A DNA stretch of 64,000 nucleotides from Pseudomonas sp. (GCF_030683065.1 NZ_JAUXMX010000014.1:1-64000), one strand, 5' to 3'. Positions 1 through 8,201 are shown, counted from the first letter of the stretch. Numbers and translations: made by a program. The notes: generated from the sequence alone by a model not told the origin.

Positions 1-2
1 AA

Positions 3-1283
3 TCCTTCTGCCACACGGCGGCTTACCCGAAGCCGGTCGACGTGAAGACCCACCGCGAGCTGCCGGCCTTCATCAGCAGCCGGGGCGGCGTGTCGCTGCG
101 CCCGGGCGACGGCGTGATTCACAGCTGGCTCAACCGCCTGCTGCTGCCCGACACCGTGGGCACCGGCGGTGACTCGCACACCCGCTTCCCCATCGGCATC
201 TCCTTCCCCGCGGGTTCCGGTCTGGTGGCATTCGGTGCCGCCACCGGCGTGATGCCGCTGGACATGCCCGAGTCGGTGCTGGTGCGCTTCAAGGGCGAAA
301 TGCAGCCGGGCGTGACCCTGCGCGATCTGGTGCACGCCATTCCGCTGTACGCCATCAAGCAAGGTCTGCTGACCGTGGCCAAGGCCGGCAAGATCAACGA
401 GTTCTCGGGCCGCATTCTGGAAATCGAAGGTCTGCCCAACCTCAAGGTCGAACAGGCGTTTGAGCTCTCCGACGCGTCGGCCGAGCGCTCCGCCGCCGGT
501 TGCACCATCAAGCTGCCGGAAAAGGCGATTGCCGAGTACCTGCAGTCCAACATCACCCTGCTGCGCTGGATGATCAGCGAAGGCTACGGCGATGCGCGCA
601 CCATGGAACGTCGTGCCCAGGCGATGGAAGCCTGGCTGGCCGATCCGAAGCTGATGGCAGCAGACCAGGACGCCGAGTACGCCGAGATCATCGAAATCGA
701 TCTGGCCGACATCAACGAGCCAATCCTCTGCGCGCCGAACGACCCGGACGATGCCCGTCTGTTGTCCAGCGTTCAAGGCGAGAAGATCGACGAAGTGTTC
801 ATCGGCTCGTGCATGACCAACATCGGTCACTTCCGCGCGGCCGGCAAACTGCTGGAAAAAGTCGAAGGCACCCTGCCGACCCGTCTGTGGCTGTCGCCGC
901 CGACCAAGATGGACCAGCACCAGCTCACCGAAGAAGGCTACTACGGCATCTTCGGTAAAGCTGGCGCACGCCTGGAAATGCCAGGGTGCTCGCTGTGCAT
1001 GGGCAACCAGGCGCGCGTTGAAGCCAATTCCACAGTGGTATCGACCTCAACCCGCAACTTCCCCAACCGTCTGGGCGATGGTGCCAACGTCTACCTGGCT
1101 TCGGCTGAGCTGGCTGCGGTGTCTTCGATCCTCGGCAAACTGCCGAGCGTCGAGGAGTACATGGTCTACGCGAAGGAAATCGACAGCATGGCTGCGGACG
1201 TTTACCGCTACCTGAGCTTCGACCAGATCGCCGAGTTCCGTGAAGCTGCAGCGAACGCCAACATCCCGGTCGTGCAAGCATAA
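3..1283 (+). CDS. acnB: Aconitate hydratase B, 3' part (5' end outside window)
   Basis: The last 426 residues of a bifunctional aconitase B (citrate/isocitrate and 2-methylisocitrate dehydratase of the TCA and methylcitrate cycles). The open frame runs in from the left edge with no start codon. Three cysteines expected to hold the [4Fe-4S] cluster are visible: one in GSCMTN (codon at 810) and two in PGCSLCMGN (codons at 987 and 996). The stretch [13 protein letters not shown] is typical of the AcnB catalytic core. The C-terminus ends in a helical tail of the usual AcnB kind. A strong terminator follows. The methylcitrate operon later in the window would supply one of its substrates. Confidence 0.97.
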   Translation, partial: SFCHTAAYPKPVDVKTHRELPAFISSRGGVSLRPGDGVIHSWLNRLLLPDTVGTGGDSHTRFPIGISFPAGSGLVAFGAATGVMPLDMPESVLVRFKGEMQPGVTLRDLVHAIPLYAIKQGLLTVAKAGKINEFSGRILEIEGLPNLKVEQAFELSDASAERSAAGCTIKLPEKAIAEYLQSNITLLRWMISEGYGDARTMERRAQAMEAWLADPKLMAADQDAEYAEIIEIDLADINEPILCAPNDPDDARLLSSVQGEKIDEVFIGSCMTNIGHFRAAGKLLEKVEGTLPTRLWLSPPTKMDQHQLTEEGYYGIFGKAGARLEMPGCSLCMGNQARVEANSTVVSTSTRNFPNRLGDGANVYLASAELAAVSSILGKLPSVEEYMVYAKEIDSMAADVYRYLSFDQIAEFREAAANANIPVVQA

Positions 1284-1317
1284 CGAAACAACGCGTCACG
1301 CTGCATGTGCAAACAGA

Positions 1318-1345
1318 AGCCCCGCCTAGTGCGGGGCTTTTTATT
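1318..1345 (+). terminator. Intrinsic terminator of acnB
   Basis: A GC-rich stem (GCCCCGC and GCGGGGC around a short loop) is followed directly by TTTTTATTTT, 35 bases after the acnB stop codon. Confidence 0.9.
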
Positions 1346-1430
1346 TTCTGAAGCACTTGCAGGTGACGTTCCAGAAGCTACCTTTTTAGGAGGAATATCA
1401 ACCGACTATTTATAGCCTCTGGAGAATGCC

Positions 1431-1640
1431 ATGAAGAACGTGTTAATTGCTGCCCTGTGCTCTTTGGCCCTGGCTGGCTGCAGTAGCGAGTACATCATTA
1501 CCACCACCGATGGCCAGATGCTGACCAGCGATGGTAAGCCTCAGGTGGACAAAGACACCGGCATGCTAGAGTTCACCGACAGCGAGGGCCGCAAGCAGCA
1601 GGTCCCGCAAAGCAGCGTCAAGCAGATGCTCGAACGTTGA
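1431..1640 (+). CDS. Small YgdI/YgdR-like lipoprotein (DUF903)
   Basis: A 69-residue protein with a lipoprotein signal peptide. A short hydrophobic stretch ends in the lipobox LAGC, with Cys18 predicted as the lipidated residue. The mature part (YIITTTDGQML...SDGKPQVD...QVPQSSVKQM) has the pattern of the small YgdI/YgdR family, which folds as a tiny SH3-like barrel and is anchored in the envelope. The exact role of the family is unknown. A TCTGGAGA ribosome site lies 5 bases before the ATG. It is monocistronic, between the acnB terminator and the nasST promoter region. Confidence 0.85.
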   Translation: MKNVLIAALCSLALAGCSSEYIITTTDGQMLTSDGKPQVDKDTGMLEFTDSEGRKQQVPQSSVKQMLER

Positions 1641-1784
1641 GCAAGGCTTGACCAGATACCGTGAAAATATCCGGCGCCCAGCCATCACCAGTGATGCACG
1701 ACTGATCGCCAACTTTTACAACCGTCCATACCCGCCACTTCATTGCCAGGCCCCAGTCATGGCCATGCCAACAGACGCTGCATA

Positions 1785-1801
1785 CTGGCATATCACTTGC
1801 T
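1785..1801 (+). promoter_or_regulatory. Sigma-54 (RpoN) promoter of nasST
   Basis: CTGGCATATCACTTGCT carries the -24 GG and -12 GC with exactly 10 bases between them, and agrees with TGGCAC-N5-TTGCW apart from two bases. The predicted start is near 1812, giving a leader of about 114 bases before nasS. No clear NtrC site pair was recognised upstream. Confidence 0.7.
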
Positions 1802-1816
1802 TAACTCCAGACAACA

Positions 1817-1859
1817 AGGCCCTTCCAATGGCGGAATCGGCTAAATAGACAATGGTGTC
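1817..1859 (+). promoter_or_regulatory. ANTAR-type double hairpin in the nasST leader
   Basis: The first hairpin has stem TTCC/GGAA (1823-1836) around the hexaloop AATGGC, and an outer GCC/GGC pairing extends it. The second hairpin, GAC/GTC (1848-1859), carries the hexaloop AATGGT and overlaps the 5' arm of the following terminator. Both loops have A at position 1 and G at position 4, the ANTAR recognition pattern. The second stem is only three pairs, so it is weaker than in the other two leaders. Confidence 0.6.
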
Positions 1860-1903
1860 GCTCCAATAGCTGGGTCATTCAGCCGTTGGTGCGGCACTTT
1901 TTT
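1855..1903 (+). terminator. Leader terminator (attenuator) before nasS
   Basis: GTGTCGCTCCAA pairs with TTGGTGCGGCAC over 12 positions with one T-T mismatch and one wobble, and an inner GCTG/CAGC pairing closes the loop. TTTTTT follows at 1898-1903, 22 bases before the nasS start codon. No gene lies upstream in this transcript, so it fits an attenuator better than an end-of-gene terminator. Confidence 0.75.
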
Positions 1904-1925
1904 GTGTTGATCTGGGAAAAGCGCC

Positions 1926-3137
1926 ATGAGCGAGCATGAAAACAGCCACACCAATACACAGGCTTGGACTGCCAGTAATGAAGCACCGGAAAAGCGTGTA
2001 TTGAATCTAGGCTTTATGGCCCTGACCGATGCCGCATCGGTGATTGTCGCCGCCACTCAAGGTTTCGCCGAGAAGTATGGCCTGACCATCAACCTGCAGC
2101 GCCAGGCCTCCTGGGCCAGCCTGCGCGACAAGCTGCTCAGCGGCGAGCTCGATGCAGCGCACAGCCTTTATGGTCTGATCTATGGCGTACAACTCGGCCT
2201 TGGCGGTGCGCCAGCCACCGATATGGCGGTGTTGATGGGGCTGAACCAGAACGGCCAGAGCATCAATCTGTCTCATGCCCTGCAATGCACGGGAGTGACC
2301 ACTAGCGACGCACTAAATCTGCGTGCGCATCAAAAAGGCGCAAGACTGACCTTCGCCCAGACACTGCCTACGGGCACCCACGCCATGTGGTTGTATTACT
2401 GGCTGGCTAGCCAGGGCATTCACCCACTCAACGATGTCGACAGCGTAGTAGTACCTCCACCACAAATGGTCGCCCACCTCAAAGCCCGGCGTATCGATGG
2501 TTTCTGCGCAGGCGAGCCTTGGTGCGCACAGGCGGTCGATGAAAACCTAGGATTCACCATCGCCACCACTCAGTCGATCTGGCCGGATCATCCGGAAAAA
2601 GTGCTCGGCTGTACCCGCGCCTTTGTCGAACACTACCCCAATAGCGCCCGCGCCCTGGTGATGGCCGTATTGGAGGCCAGTCGCTTCATCGACGAGAACG
2701 ACGAGAACAAGCGCAGCACCGCGCAATTGCTCTGCGGCAGCGACTATGTCGATGCGCCATTGAGCGCTATCCAGCCACGTTTCCTCGGTCAGTATCAAGA
2801 TGGTCTTGGCCATGCCTGGCTCGATCCGCACCCGCTGCGCTTTCACGCTGACGGCGCAGTCAACATGCCTTATCTCTCCGACGGCATGTGGTTCATGACC
2901 CAGTTCCGGCGCTGGGGCTTGCTACGTGATGATCCCGATTACCTCAACATTGCGCGCCAGGTACAACAGCTTGACCTCTACCGGCAGGCGGCCAAGGCGT
3001 TGGATATCAGGGTGCCTAGCGAACAGCGCAGCGCCACGCTGCTCGACGGCAAGACCTGGGATGGCGCAGACCCCGCGGGCTATGCGCGCAGCTTCACGCT
3101 TCACGCCTTGGCCGACAGCGATGCTGTCGCCCTGTAA
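1926..3137 (+). CDS. nasS: Nitrate/nitrite sensor NasS
   Basis: A 403-residue protein of the NrtA/CmpA periplasmic-binding-protein fold that lacks any signal peptide, so it should be cytoplasmic. It shares motifs with the secreted nrtA product encoded downstream, such as PPPQM and GEPW in the central lobe. In the NasS-NasT system NasS holds the antiterminator NasT inactive until nitrate or nitrite binds. It is the first gene of a two-gene unit with nasT, 18 bases apart, read from a sigma-54 promoter through a leader terminator. The gene order and the missing export signal separate it from the transporter subunit. Confidence 0.93.
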   Translation: MSEHENSHTNTQAWTASNEAPEKRVLNLGFMALTDAASVIVAATQGFAEKYGLTINLQRQASWASLRDKLLSGELDAAHSLYGLIYGVQLGLGGAPATDMAVLMGLNQNGQSINLSHALQCTGVTTSDALNLRAHQKGARLTFAQTLPTGTHAMWLYYWLASQGIHPLNDVDSVVVPPPQMVAHLKARRIDGFCAGEPWCAQAVDENLGFTIATTQSIWPDHPEKVLGCTRAFVEHYPNSARALVMAVLEASRFIDENDENKRSTAQLLCGSDYVDAPLSAIQPRFLGQYQDGLGHAWLDPHPLRFHADGAVNMPYLSDGMWFMTQFRRWGLLRDDPDYLNIARQVQQLDLYRQAAKALDIRVPSEQRSATLLDGKTWDGADPAGYARSFTLHALADSDAVAL

Positions 3138-3155
3138 TCGCCCGGAGAAGCTCCT

Positions 3156-3734
3156 ATGCTGCGCATCCTATTGATTAACGACACCCCGAAGAAGGTCGGC
3201 CGCCTGAAGGCCGCGCTGAGCGAAGCCGGCTTCGAGGTGATCGACGAGTCAGGGTTGACCATCGACCTGCCCGCACGTGTCGAGGCCGTGCGCCCGGACG
3301 TGATCCTTATCGACACCGAGTCGCCCAGCCGCGATGTGATGGAGCAAGTGGTGCTGGTTAGCCGCGACCAACCGCGTCCAATTGTCATGTTCACTGACGA
3401 GCACGACCCAGGTGTAATGCGCCAGGCCATTCAGTCCGGAGTCAGCGCCTATATCGTCGAAGGTATCCACGCTCAGCGTCTGCAACCGATACTCGATGTG
3501 GCCATGGCCCGTTTCGAGAGCGACCAGGCGCTGCGCGCACAGTTGCAAGCCCGCGATGCGCAGCTGGCCGAGCGCAAGCGCATCGAACTGGCCAAAGGCC
3601 TGCTGATGAAGATGAAAAACTGCACCGAGGAAGAGGCCTACACCCTGATGCGCCGCCAAGCCATGAGCCGCCAGCAGAAGCTTTTGCAGGTCGCCGAGCA
3701 GATTATTGCCATGCACGACATGCTCGGCGGGTGA
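3156..3734 (+). CDS. nasT: ANTAR-domain antiterminator NasT
   Basis: A 192-residue response-regulator-like protein. Residues 1-120 form a receiver-type domain (MLRILLINDTPKK start, DVILIDTESPSRD region). The last 55 residues are an ANTAR RNA-binding domain, seen in RKRIELAKGLLM, CTEEEAYTLMRRQAM and the following helix. NasT binds paired hexaloop hairpins in leader RNA and prevents termination of nitrate assimilation operons. Three such leaders are visible here: before nasS, nrtA and nirB. GGAGAAG provides the ribosome site. A hairpin without a T-run follows the gene. Confidence 0.95.
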   Translation: MLRILLINDTPKKVGRLKAALSEAGFEVIDESGLTIDLPARVEAVRPDVILIDTESPSRDVMEQVVLVSRDQPRPIVMFTDEHDPGVMRQAIQSGVSAYIVEGIHAQRLQPILDVAMARFESDQALRAQLQARDAQLAERKRIELAKGLLMKMKNCTEEEAYTLMRRQAMSRQQKLLQVAEQIIAMHDMLGG

Positions 3735-4125
3735 GCCGAGTACGCGCAGGCGTCTTGCCGGCACCCGTTGCTGGGTGCCTCGCCCTGTGCACCTCACAAA
3801 AACAGTCATGCCGCATACCGCCGATCGGCCAGCAGAGAGCAATCAGCTAGGCGTCATGAAAGTGGTATGCCAGTGACCTTATTTTCAGGCCGAACGGCGA
3901 ACGCCTGACACCACTCAAGCATCGGCAGCGCATAGCGTCATGGCCCATGCCTACGGCAAGACCGCTGCCAAAAGCTTCGCCCCCTGAGCGGCATGCCTGA
4001 GGCCCATGAACATGCAGCGCAAGCAGTCTCGACAAGCTCATGCGGGCAGCGTATGTTGCGACCTGGCCAGTGCACTGGCCAACGTCGCTCGGACGGTTCC
4101 GGGCGCTTACGTTTCCGAGGACAGC
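3735..4125 (+). other. Gene-free gap between nasT and alaC
   Basis: No credible gene is seen in this stretch. It holds a 7-base-pair hairpin (GGCACCC/GGGTGCC, 3760-3779) just after nasT that lacks a T-run and may protect or weakly end the transcript. It also holds a perfect 18-base palindrome at 4064-4081, listed separately. Confidence 0.7.
4064..4081. promoter_or_regulatory. Perfect 18-bp palindrome before alaC
   Basis: TGGCCAGTGCACTGGCCA is its own reverse complement and ends 44 bases before the alaC start codon. The place and symmetry suggest an operator for a dimeric regulator, but no regulator is identified. An RNA hairpin role is also possible. Confidence 0.4.
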
Positions 4126-5370
4126 ATGGCTGATCAAGCTCCGCGCCGCTTTGCGCGCATCGATCGACTCCCCCCCTACGTTTTCAACATCACCGCCGAA
4201 CTGAAGATGGCCGCGCGTCGCCGTGGAGAGGACATCATCGACTTCAGCATGGGCAATCCGGACGGCCCCACACCGCCACATATTGTCGAGAAACTGGTGC
4301 AGGTCGCCCAGCGCGAAGACACCCACGGCTACTCCACCTCCCGTGGTATTCCGCGTTTGCGCCGTGCCATCTCGCGCTGGTACCAGGATCGCTACGGCGT
4401 GGAGATCGATCCTGAAAGCGAAGCCATTGTCACCATCGGCTCAAAGGAAGGCCTGGCGCACCTGATGCTCGCCACCCTGGACCACGGTGACACCGTACTG
4501 GTGCCCAACCCCAGCTACCCGATCCATATTTATGGCGCCGTAATTGCCGGCGCCCAGGTGCGTTCGGTGCCGCTGATTCCGGGCGTGGACTTCTTCGCCG
4601 AACTGGAACGGGCGATTCGCGAGTCGATTCCCAAGCCGAAGATGATGATCCTCGGCTTCCCTTCCAACCCCACCGCACAGTGTGTGGAGTTGGATTTCTT
4701 CGAGCGCGTGGTGGCCCTGGCCAAGCAGTACGACGTGTTGGTGATCCACGACCTGGCCTACGCCGATATCGTCTACGACGGCTGGAAGGCGCCATCGATC
4801 ATGCAGGTGCCGGGTGCCAAGGACATTGCCGTGGAGTTCTTCACCCTGTCGAAGAGCTACAACATGGCCGGCTGGCGCATCGGCTTCATGGTCGGCAACA
4901 AGGAACTGGTCAACGCCCTGGCGCGGATCAAGAGCTACCACGACTACGGCACCTTCACTCCGCTGCAAGTCGCCGCCATCGCCGCACTGGAAGGCGATCA
5001 GCAGTGCGTGCGCGATATCGCCGAGCAGTATCGCCAGCGCCGCAATGTGCTGGTCAAAGGCCTGCATGAGATCGACTGGATGGTGGTTAACCCGAAAGCC
5101 TCGATGTATGTCTGGGCCAAAATTCCCGAGGCCTACGCCAAGCTCGGCTCGCTTGAATTCGCCAAGAAGCTGTTGCTGGATGCCAAGGTATGCGTATCAC
5201 CTGGCATCGGTTTTGGCGACTATGGCGATGACCATGTGCGCTTTGCCCTGATCGAGAACCAGGATCGCATTCGCCAGGCCGTGCGCGGGATCAAGGCGAT
5301 GTTCCGGGCCGATGGTTTAATTCAAGCCTCGGCCCCCAGCAAACCACGCAAGTCGCCCAGCAATAGCTAA
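4126..5370 (+). CDS. alaC: Alanine aminotransferase AlaC-type
   Basis: A 414-residue fold-type I PLP aminotransferase that interconverts pyruvate plus glutamate with alanine plus 2-oxoglutarate. Clear landmarks are the GNPDGPTPP substrate loop, FPSNPTAQ and SLSKSYNMAGWR, whose lysine binds PLP. The start MADQAPRRFARIDRLPPYVF is chosen because GAGG lies 5 bases upstream and it matches the usual AlaC N-terminus. An in-frame ATG 40 codons earlier would add a tail unlike the family. It stands alone after nasST; a nitrogen-metabolism link is plausible but not shown. Confidence 0.93.
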   Translation: MADQAPRRFARIDRLPPYVFNITAELKMAARRRGEDIIDFSMGNPDGPTPPHIVEKLVQVAQREDTHGYSTSRGIPRLRRAISRWYQDRYGVEIDPESEAIVTIGSKEGLAHLMLATLDHGDTVLVPNPSYPIHIYGAVIAGAQVRSVPLIPGVDFFAELERAIRESIPKPKMMILGFPSNPTAQCVELDFFERVVALAKQYDVLVIHDLAYADIVYDGWKAPSIMQVPGAKDIAVEFFTLSKSYNMAGWRIGFMVGNKELVNALARIKSYHDYGTFTPLQVAAIAALEGDQQCVRDIAEQYRQRRNVLVKGLHEIDWMVVNPKASMYVWAKIPEAYAKLGSLEFAKKLLLDAKVCVSPGIGFGDYGDDHVRFALIENQDRIRQAVRGIKAMFRADGLIQASAPSKPRKSPSNS

Positions 5371-5446
5371 CCCACTATCAACCTTTGCTGCAGCGCCCGC
5401 AAAACGAGCTTGTGCGGCCGCTGCATCTGGCCTCCCTGCTGGCGCA

Positions 5447-5839
5447 TCAGCCCGAATAATCCAGTACCGTCCACATCCGGGTCAGGCCATTACCAATCAC
5501 ACAGCCAGCAGCGTCAAGTTGCTGGTTGTTATGCAGCGACATCAGCGTGGTGGCACCTTCTGCGTCATCGGCCCGCTCAGTCAGCCATTGCACCCGGCCG
5601 CAATTGGCCGTTTCGATCACATAGCTGGCGGCAACTGCAGAGTGCTGGCTCGGCAGCTTGATCGCATCCAGCACGGTGCCGCGCTCTTCCACCCGTTTGC
5701 CATCCGAGACCAGCACCGCCCAGGCCTGGCTGTTTTCAATCACTAAATAATTGCCATTGGCTTTAGGTTGCTCGACCTGTGGCTGGGCGCAGCCTGCCAG
5801 CAGGCCTAATAGCACGATTGTCATCAGCATCTGTTGCAT
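5447..5839 (-). CDS. Putative lipoprotein of unknown function
   Basis: A 130-residue protein starting MQQMLMTIVLLGLLAGCAQ, a lipoprotein signal with lipobox LAGC. The mature part begins with a proline- and glutamine-rich linker, then a compact domain with two further cysteines (in ETANCGRV and DAAGCVIG) that could form a disulfide in the periplasm. No family was recognised. AGAGGAG lies 9 bases before the ATG. Reading through from earlier codons would give a 195-residue frame without the N-terminal lipoprotein signal. It is divergent from the next gene. Confidence 0.8.
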   Translation of the reverse strand: MQQMLMTIVLLGLLAGCAQPQVEQPKANGNYLVIENSQAWAVLVSDGKRVEERGTVLDAIKLPSQHSAVAASYVIETANCGRVQWLTERADDAEGATTLMSLHNNQQLDAAGCVIGNGLTRMWTVLDYSG

Positions 5840-5944
5840 TACTAGTTGCTCCTCTGCAGTCCCTGCGGTCAGTGGCTGTGCAAGCGATTGGCGGGGGTTA
5901 TCGAGTGAATGCCCTGGAGGCTCTGGCCTTACTATTGCTGAATA

Positions 5945-5960
5945 CTGTTTATCTGTACAG
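5945..5960 (+). promoter_or_regulatory. LexA (SOS) box candidate
   Basis: CTGTTTATCTGTACAG fits CTGT-N8-ACAG exactly, and the flanks (TA before, T after) extend the match to the usual TACTGT...ACAGT form. It lies 85 bases before the start of the 119-residue gene at 6046, and also upstream of the divergent lipoprotein gene. LexA would repress whichever promoter it overlaps. Confidence 0.65.
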
Positions 5961-6045
5961 TGCTTTCGACTACCCTTGCGGAACTGCCCAGCAGACCTAC
6001 AAGGCAGTAACACCTGGCAAATCCACAGCGTCAATCAGGAGCACA

Positions 6046-6405
6046 ATGATGATGGACGTCTTGCAACTGAAACACAGCGTTAACCACATGCCCCTCGATA
6101 AAGTTCGCACCACCATCGCCGAATTGCAGCTGGAGGGAATCGTCACCGAGGGAAAAACCCCATTCACCCGCGTGCACTTCAACACCTGTTTCGCCGAAAT
6201 CGAGGCCCTGCTTCAGCGCGCCGGCTATCACAAGCAGTTGGATGTAGTGGGCTATCAGGGTCTCGCTTACGCCATGTTCGACCCAGCACGCTGGGAAGCC
6301 GTCGATGTGCTCAAGTGGCTGAAAGAGTTTGTCGAGCATGCGCAGGCGCAACCTCTATCCCGACTGCAAAGCCAGGATGGTTGTCGCCTCAAGCAGGCCT
6401 ATTGA
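6046..6405 (+). CDS. Small conserved-looking protein, possible SOS gene
   Basis: A 119-residue soluble protein with no signal peptide or membrane segment. The start is set by AGGAG at 6037-6041, before three consecutive ATG codons at 6046, 6049 and 6052; any of the three could be used. The protein is mostly helical in appearance, with the conserved-looking stretches GKTPFTRVHFNTCFAEIEALL and QLDVVGYQGLAYAMFDPARW. I do not recognise a named domain. Its promoter region carries a good LexA-type box, so induction by DNA damage is an inference worth testing. An AT-rich inverted repeat about 120 bases downstream may end the transcript. Confidence 0.8.
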   Translation: MMMDVLQLKHSVNHMPLDKVRTTIAELQLEGIVTEGKTPFTRVHFNTCFAEIEALLQRAGYHKQLDVVGYQGLAYAMFDPARWEAVDVLKWLKEFVEHAQAQPLSRLQSQDGCRLKQAY

Positions 6406-6525
6406 AAACGAACCAAAAGCGTTCAAGGCACCTCGCGCATGCACGCCAATGGCTCAAAAGCCGCTTAGCGTTTGGGGGCAGACACATCAATGTCTAGATA
6501 TTCGATTCGAAAAATAAAACCAGAT

Positions 6526-6553
6526 AAAGGATTAGATAGTTATCTTATCCTTT
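6526..6553. terminator. AT-rich inverted repeat, possible terminator or operator
   Basis: The arms GGATTAGATA and TATCTTATCC (6529-6538 and 6541-6550) match except for one base, and are flanked by AAA and TTT. A short T-run follows on the plus strand. It could end the transcript of the small gene upstream, or act as a binding site next to the Anr-type box. Confidence 0.4.
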
Positions 6554-6566
6554 TGATTTAAATCAA
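6553..6566. promoter_or_regulatory. Anr/Dnr (FNR-type) box upstream of nrtA
   Basis: TTGATTTAAATCAA is a perfect match to TTGAT-N4-ATCAA, the site of the oxygen- or NO-responsive regulators Anr and Dnr. It is about 107 bases upstream of the predicted sigma-54 start. If used as a class II site it would direct a separate start near 6601. No divergent gene lies close enough to claim it. Confidence 0.7.
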
Positions 6567-6645
6567 ATAAATACACTATTCAAGATTCATTCTAGCAGCC
6601 AAGAAGGGAGACACCAGGCGTGCCCTGCTAACGTACCAGGCAAAC

Positions 6646-6662
6646 CTGGCAAGCCCCTTGCT
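6646..6662 (+). promoter_or_regulatory. Sigma-54 promoter of the nrt operon
   Basis: CTGGCAAGCCCCTTGCT has the GG and GC dinucleotides separated by 10 bases and a strong -12 TTGCT. The predicted start is near 6673, leaving a leader of about 140 bases that contains the ANTAR hairpins and terminator. Confidence 0.8.
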
Positions 6663-6695
6663 AGTAGATCTTCAAGACACCTACACACGTCTTCA

Positions 6696-6740
6696 GATCG
6701 CCAACGGCGGTGATCGGGACGAAATTGACAAAGACGTCAA
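6696..6740 (+). promoter_or_regulatory. ANTAR-type double hairpin in the nrt leader
   Basis: Hairpin 1 has arms GATCGCC and GGTGATC around the hexaloop AACGGC (6703-6708). Hairpin 2 has arms TTGAC and GTCAA around AAAGAC (6730-6735). Both loops carry A1 and G4. Hairpin 2 uses the same bases as the 5' arm of the terminator, so the two structures exclude each other, the classic ANTAR antitermination layout. A further hairpin (CAAGAC...GTCTT) lies just upstream. Confidence 0.82.
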
Positions 6741-6787
6741 CGACACCCTGGCCAATCACTGGCTGGGCTGTGCGCGACGTCTTTTTT
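6730..6787 (+). terminator. Leader terminator before nrtA
   Basis: AAAGACGTC pairs with GACGTCTTT. Inside it ACACCCTGGCCA pairs with TGGCTGGGCTGT with one mismatch. A TTTTTT run follows at 6782-6787, 25 bases before the nrtA start. Confidence 0.88.
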
Positions 6788-6812
6788 CGTTTCTGGGACT
6801 TGAGGAACCACT

Positions 6813-8201
6813 ATGCGTAACTCCATCGCTCGCCGTTCACTACTGAAGAACACCATCGCAGGATTTGGCTGTGCCGCGTTCATCCTGCTGTCGCCCCTGA
6901 GTCTGCAGATAGCCATCGCCGCCGAGGCGGAGAAGGACGAGCTGAAATTCGGCTTTATCAAACTGACCGATATGGCGCCACTGGCCATCGCCTATGAAAA
7001 AGGCTTCTTCGAGGATGAAGGGCTGTACGTCACCCTGGAAGCCCAGGCCAACTGGAAGGTGCTGCTGGATCGGGTGATCGATGGCGAGCTAGACGGCGCG
7101 CACATGCTCTCCGGCCAGCCGATCGGCGCCACCATCGGTTTCGGTACCAAGGCCGAGGTGGTCACCGCCTTCACCCTGGACCTCAACGGCAACGCCATCA
7201 CCGTGTCCAATGCGGTATGGGATGAGATGAAGCAACATGTGCCAATGGAAGGCGGCAAGCCGGTGCACCCGATCAAGGCTGACACCCTGAAGCCGGTGAT
7301 CGACAAGATCAACGCCAGCGGCAAGTCCTTCAATCTGGGCATGGTATTTCCGGTTTCCACCCATAACTACGAACTGCGCTACTGGCTCGCCGCGGGCGGT
7401 ATCCACCCGGGTTTTTACGCACCGCACACCGGTGACACCAGCGGTCAGATCGATGCCCAGGTACTGCTCTCGGTCACCCCGCCACCGCAGATGCCAGCCA
7501 CCATGGAAGCCGGCACCATCCATGGTTACAGCGTCGGCGAACCCTGGAACCAGGCCGCAGTATTCAAGGGCATCGGCGTGCCGGTCGTCGCCGACTACGC
7601 GATCCGCAAGAACATGTCGGAGAAGGTCTTCGGCGTGTCGAAGAGCTGGGCCGAAGCCAATCCGGAAACCCACAAACGCGTGGTCAAAGCATTGATTCGC
7701 GCCGGCCATTGGCTGGACGCAGACAACAACGCCAACCGCCAGGAAGCCGTGGAAATCCTCTCCCGTCCCGAGTACGTGGGGGCCGACGCCCAGGTGATCG
7801 CCAACTCGATGACCGGTACTTTCGAGTTCGAGAAGGGCGACAAGCGCGAAGTGCCGGACTTCAACGTGTTCTTCCGCTACCACGCCACCTACCCCTACTA
7901 CTCCGATGCCGTCTGGTACCTGACGCAGATGCGCCGCTGGGGCCAGATCGCAGAAGGCAAGCCGGACAGTTGGTACCTGGAGATGGCCAAGAAGGTCTAC
8001 CTGCCGGAGATCTACCGCGAGGCGGCCGCCGAACTGGTGGCAGAAGGTAAGTTCGCCGCCAGCGATTTCCCGCCGATCAGTGACGATGGCTTCCGTGCAC
8101 CGCTGACCGACACCATCGACGGCGTGCCTTACGACGGTCGCACGCCCAACGCCTACCTCGAGCAGTTTGAGATTGGCCTGAAGGGCGACACCCAGCTCTA
8201 A
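6813..8201 (+). CDS. nrtA: Nitrate ABC transporter substrate-binding protein
   Basis: A 462-residue NrtA/CmpA-family binding protein that would deliver nitrate or nitrite to the NrtB permease. The N-terminus RRSLLK followed by a hydrophobic stretch ending AIAAEA is a twin-arginine signal, so export in folded form is likely. The binding lobe includes [24 protein letters not shown]-like residues shared with the cytoplasmic sensor NasS. It is the first gene of a three-gene transport operon read through the sigma-54/ANTAR leader. Cyanate or bicarbonate binding by relatives is known, but the neighbours favour nitrate. Confidence 0.93.
   Translation: MRNSIARRSLLKNTIAGFGCAAFILLSPLSLQIAIAAEAEKDELKFGFIKLTDMAPLAIAYEKGFFEDEGLYVTLEAQANWKVLLDRVIDGELDGAHMLSGQPIGATIGFGTKAEVVTAFTLDLNGNAITVSNAVWDEMKQHVPMEGGKPVHPIKADTLKPVIDKINASGKSFNLGMVFPVSTHNYELRYWLAAGGIHPGFYAPHTGDTSGQIDAQVLLSVTPPPQMPATMEAGTIHGYSVGEPWNQAAVFKGIGVPVVADYAIRKNMSEKVFGVSKSWAEANPETHKRVVKALIRAGHWLDADNNANRQEAVEILSRPEYVGADAQVIANSMTGTFEFEKGDKREVPDFNVFFRYHATYPYYSDAVWYLTQMRRWGQIAEGKPDSWYLEMAKKVYLPEIYREAAAELVAEGKFAASDFPPISDDGFRAPLTDTIDGVPYDGRTPNAYLEQFEIGLKGDTQL

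Noticed and set aside
1648-1848. 66-codon frame between the small lipoprotein gene and nasS
   Set aside because: It has no ribosome site, no family, and covers the sigma-54 promoter and leader.
3760-3779. GGCACCC/GGGTGCC hairpin after nasT as a terminator
   Set aside because: No T-run follows, so it is noted only as a hairpin in the gap.
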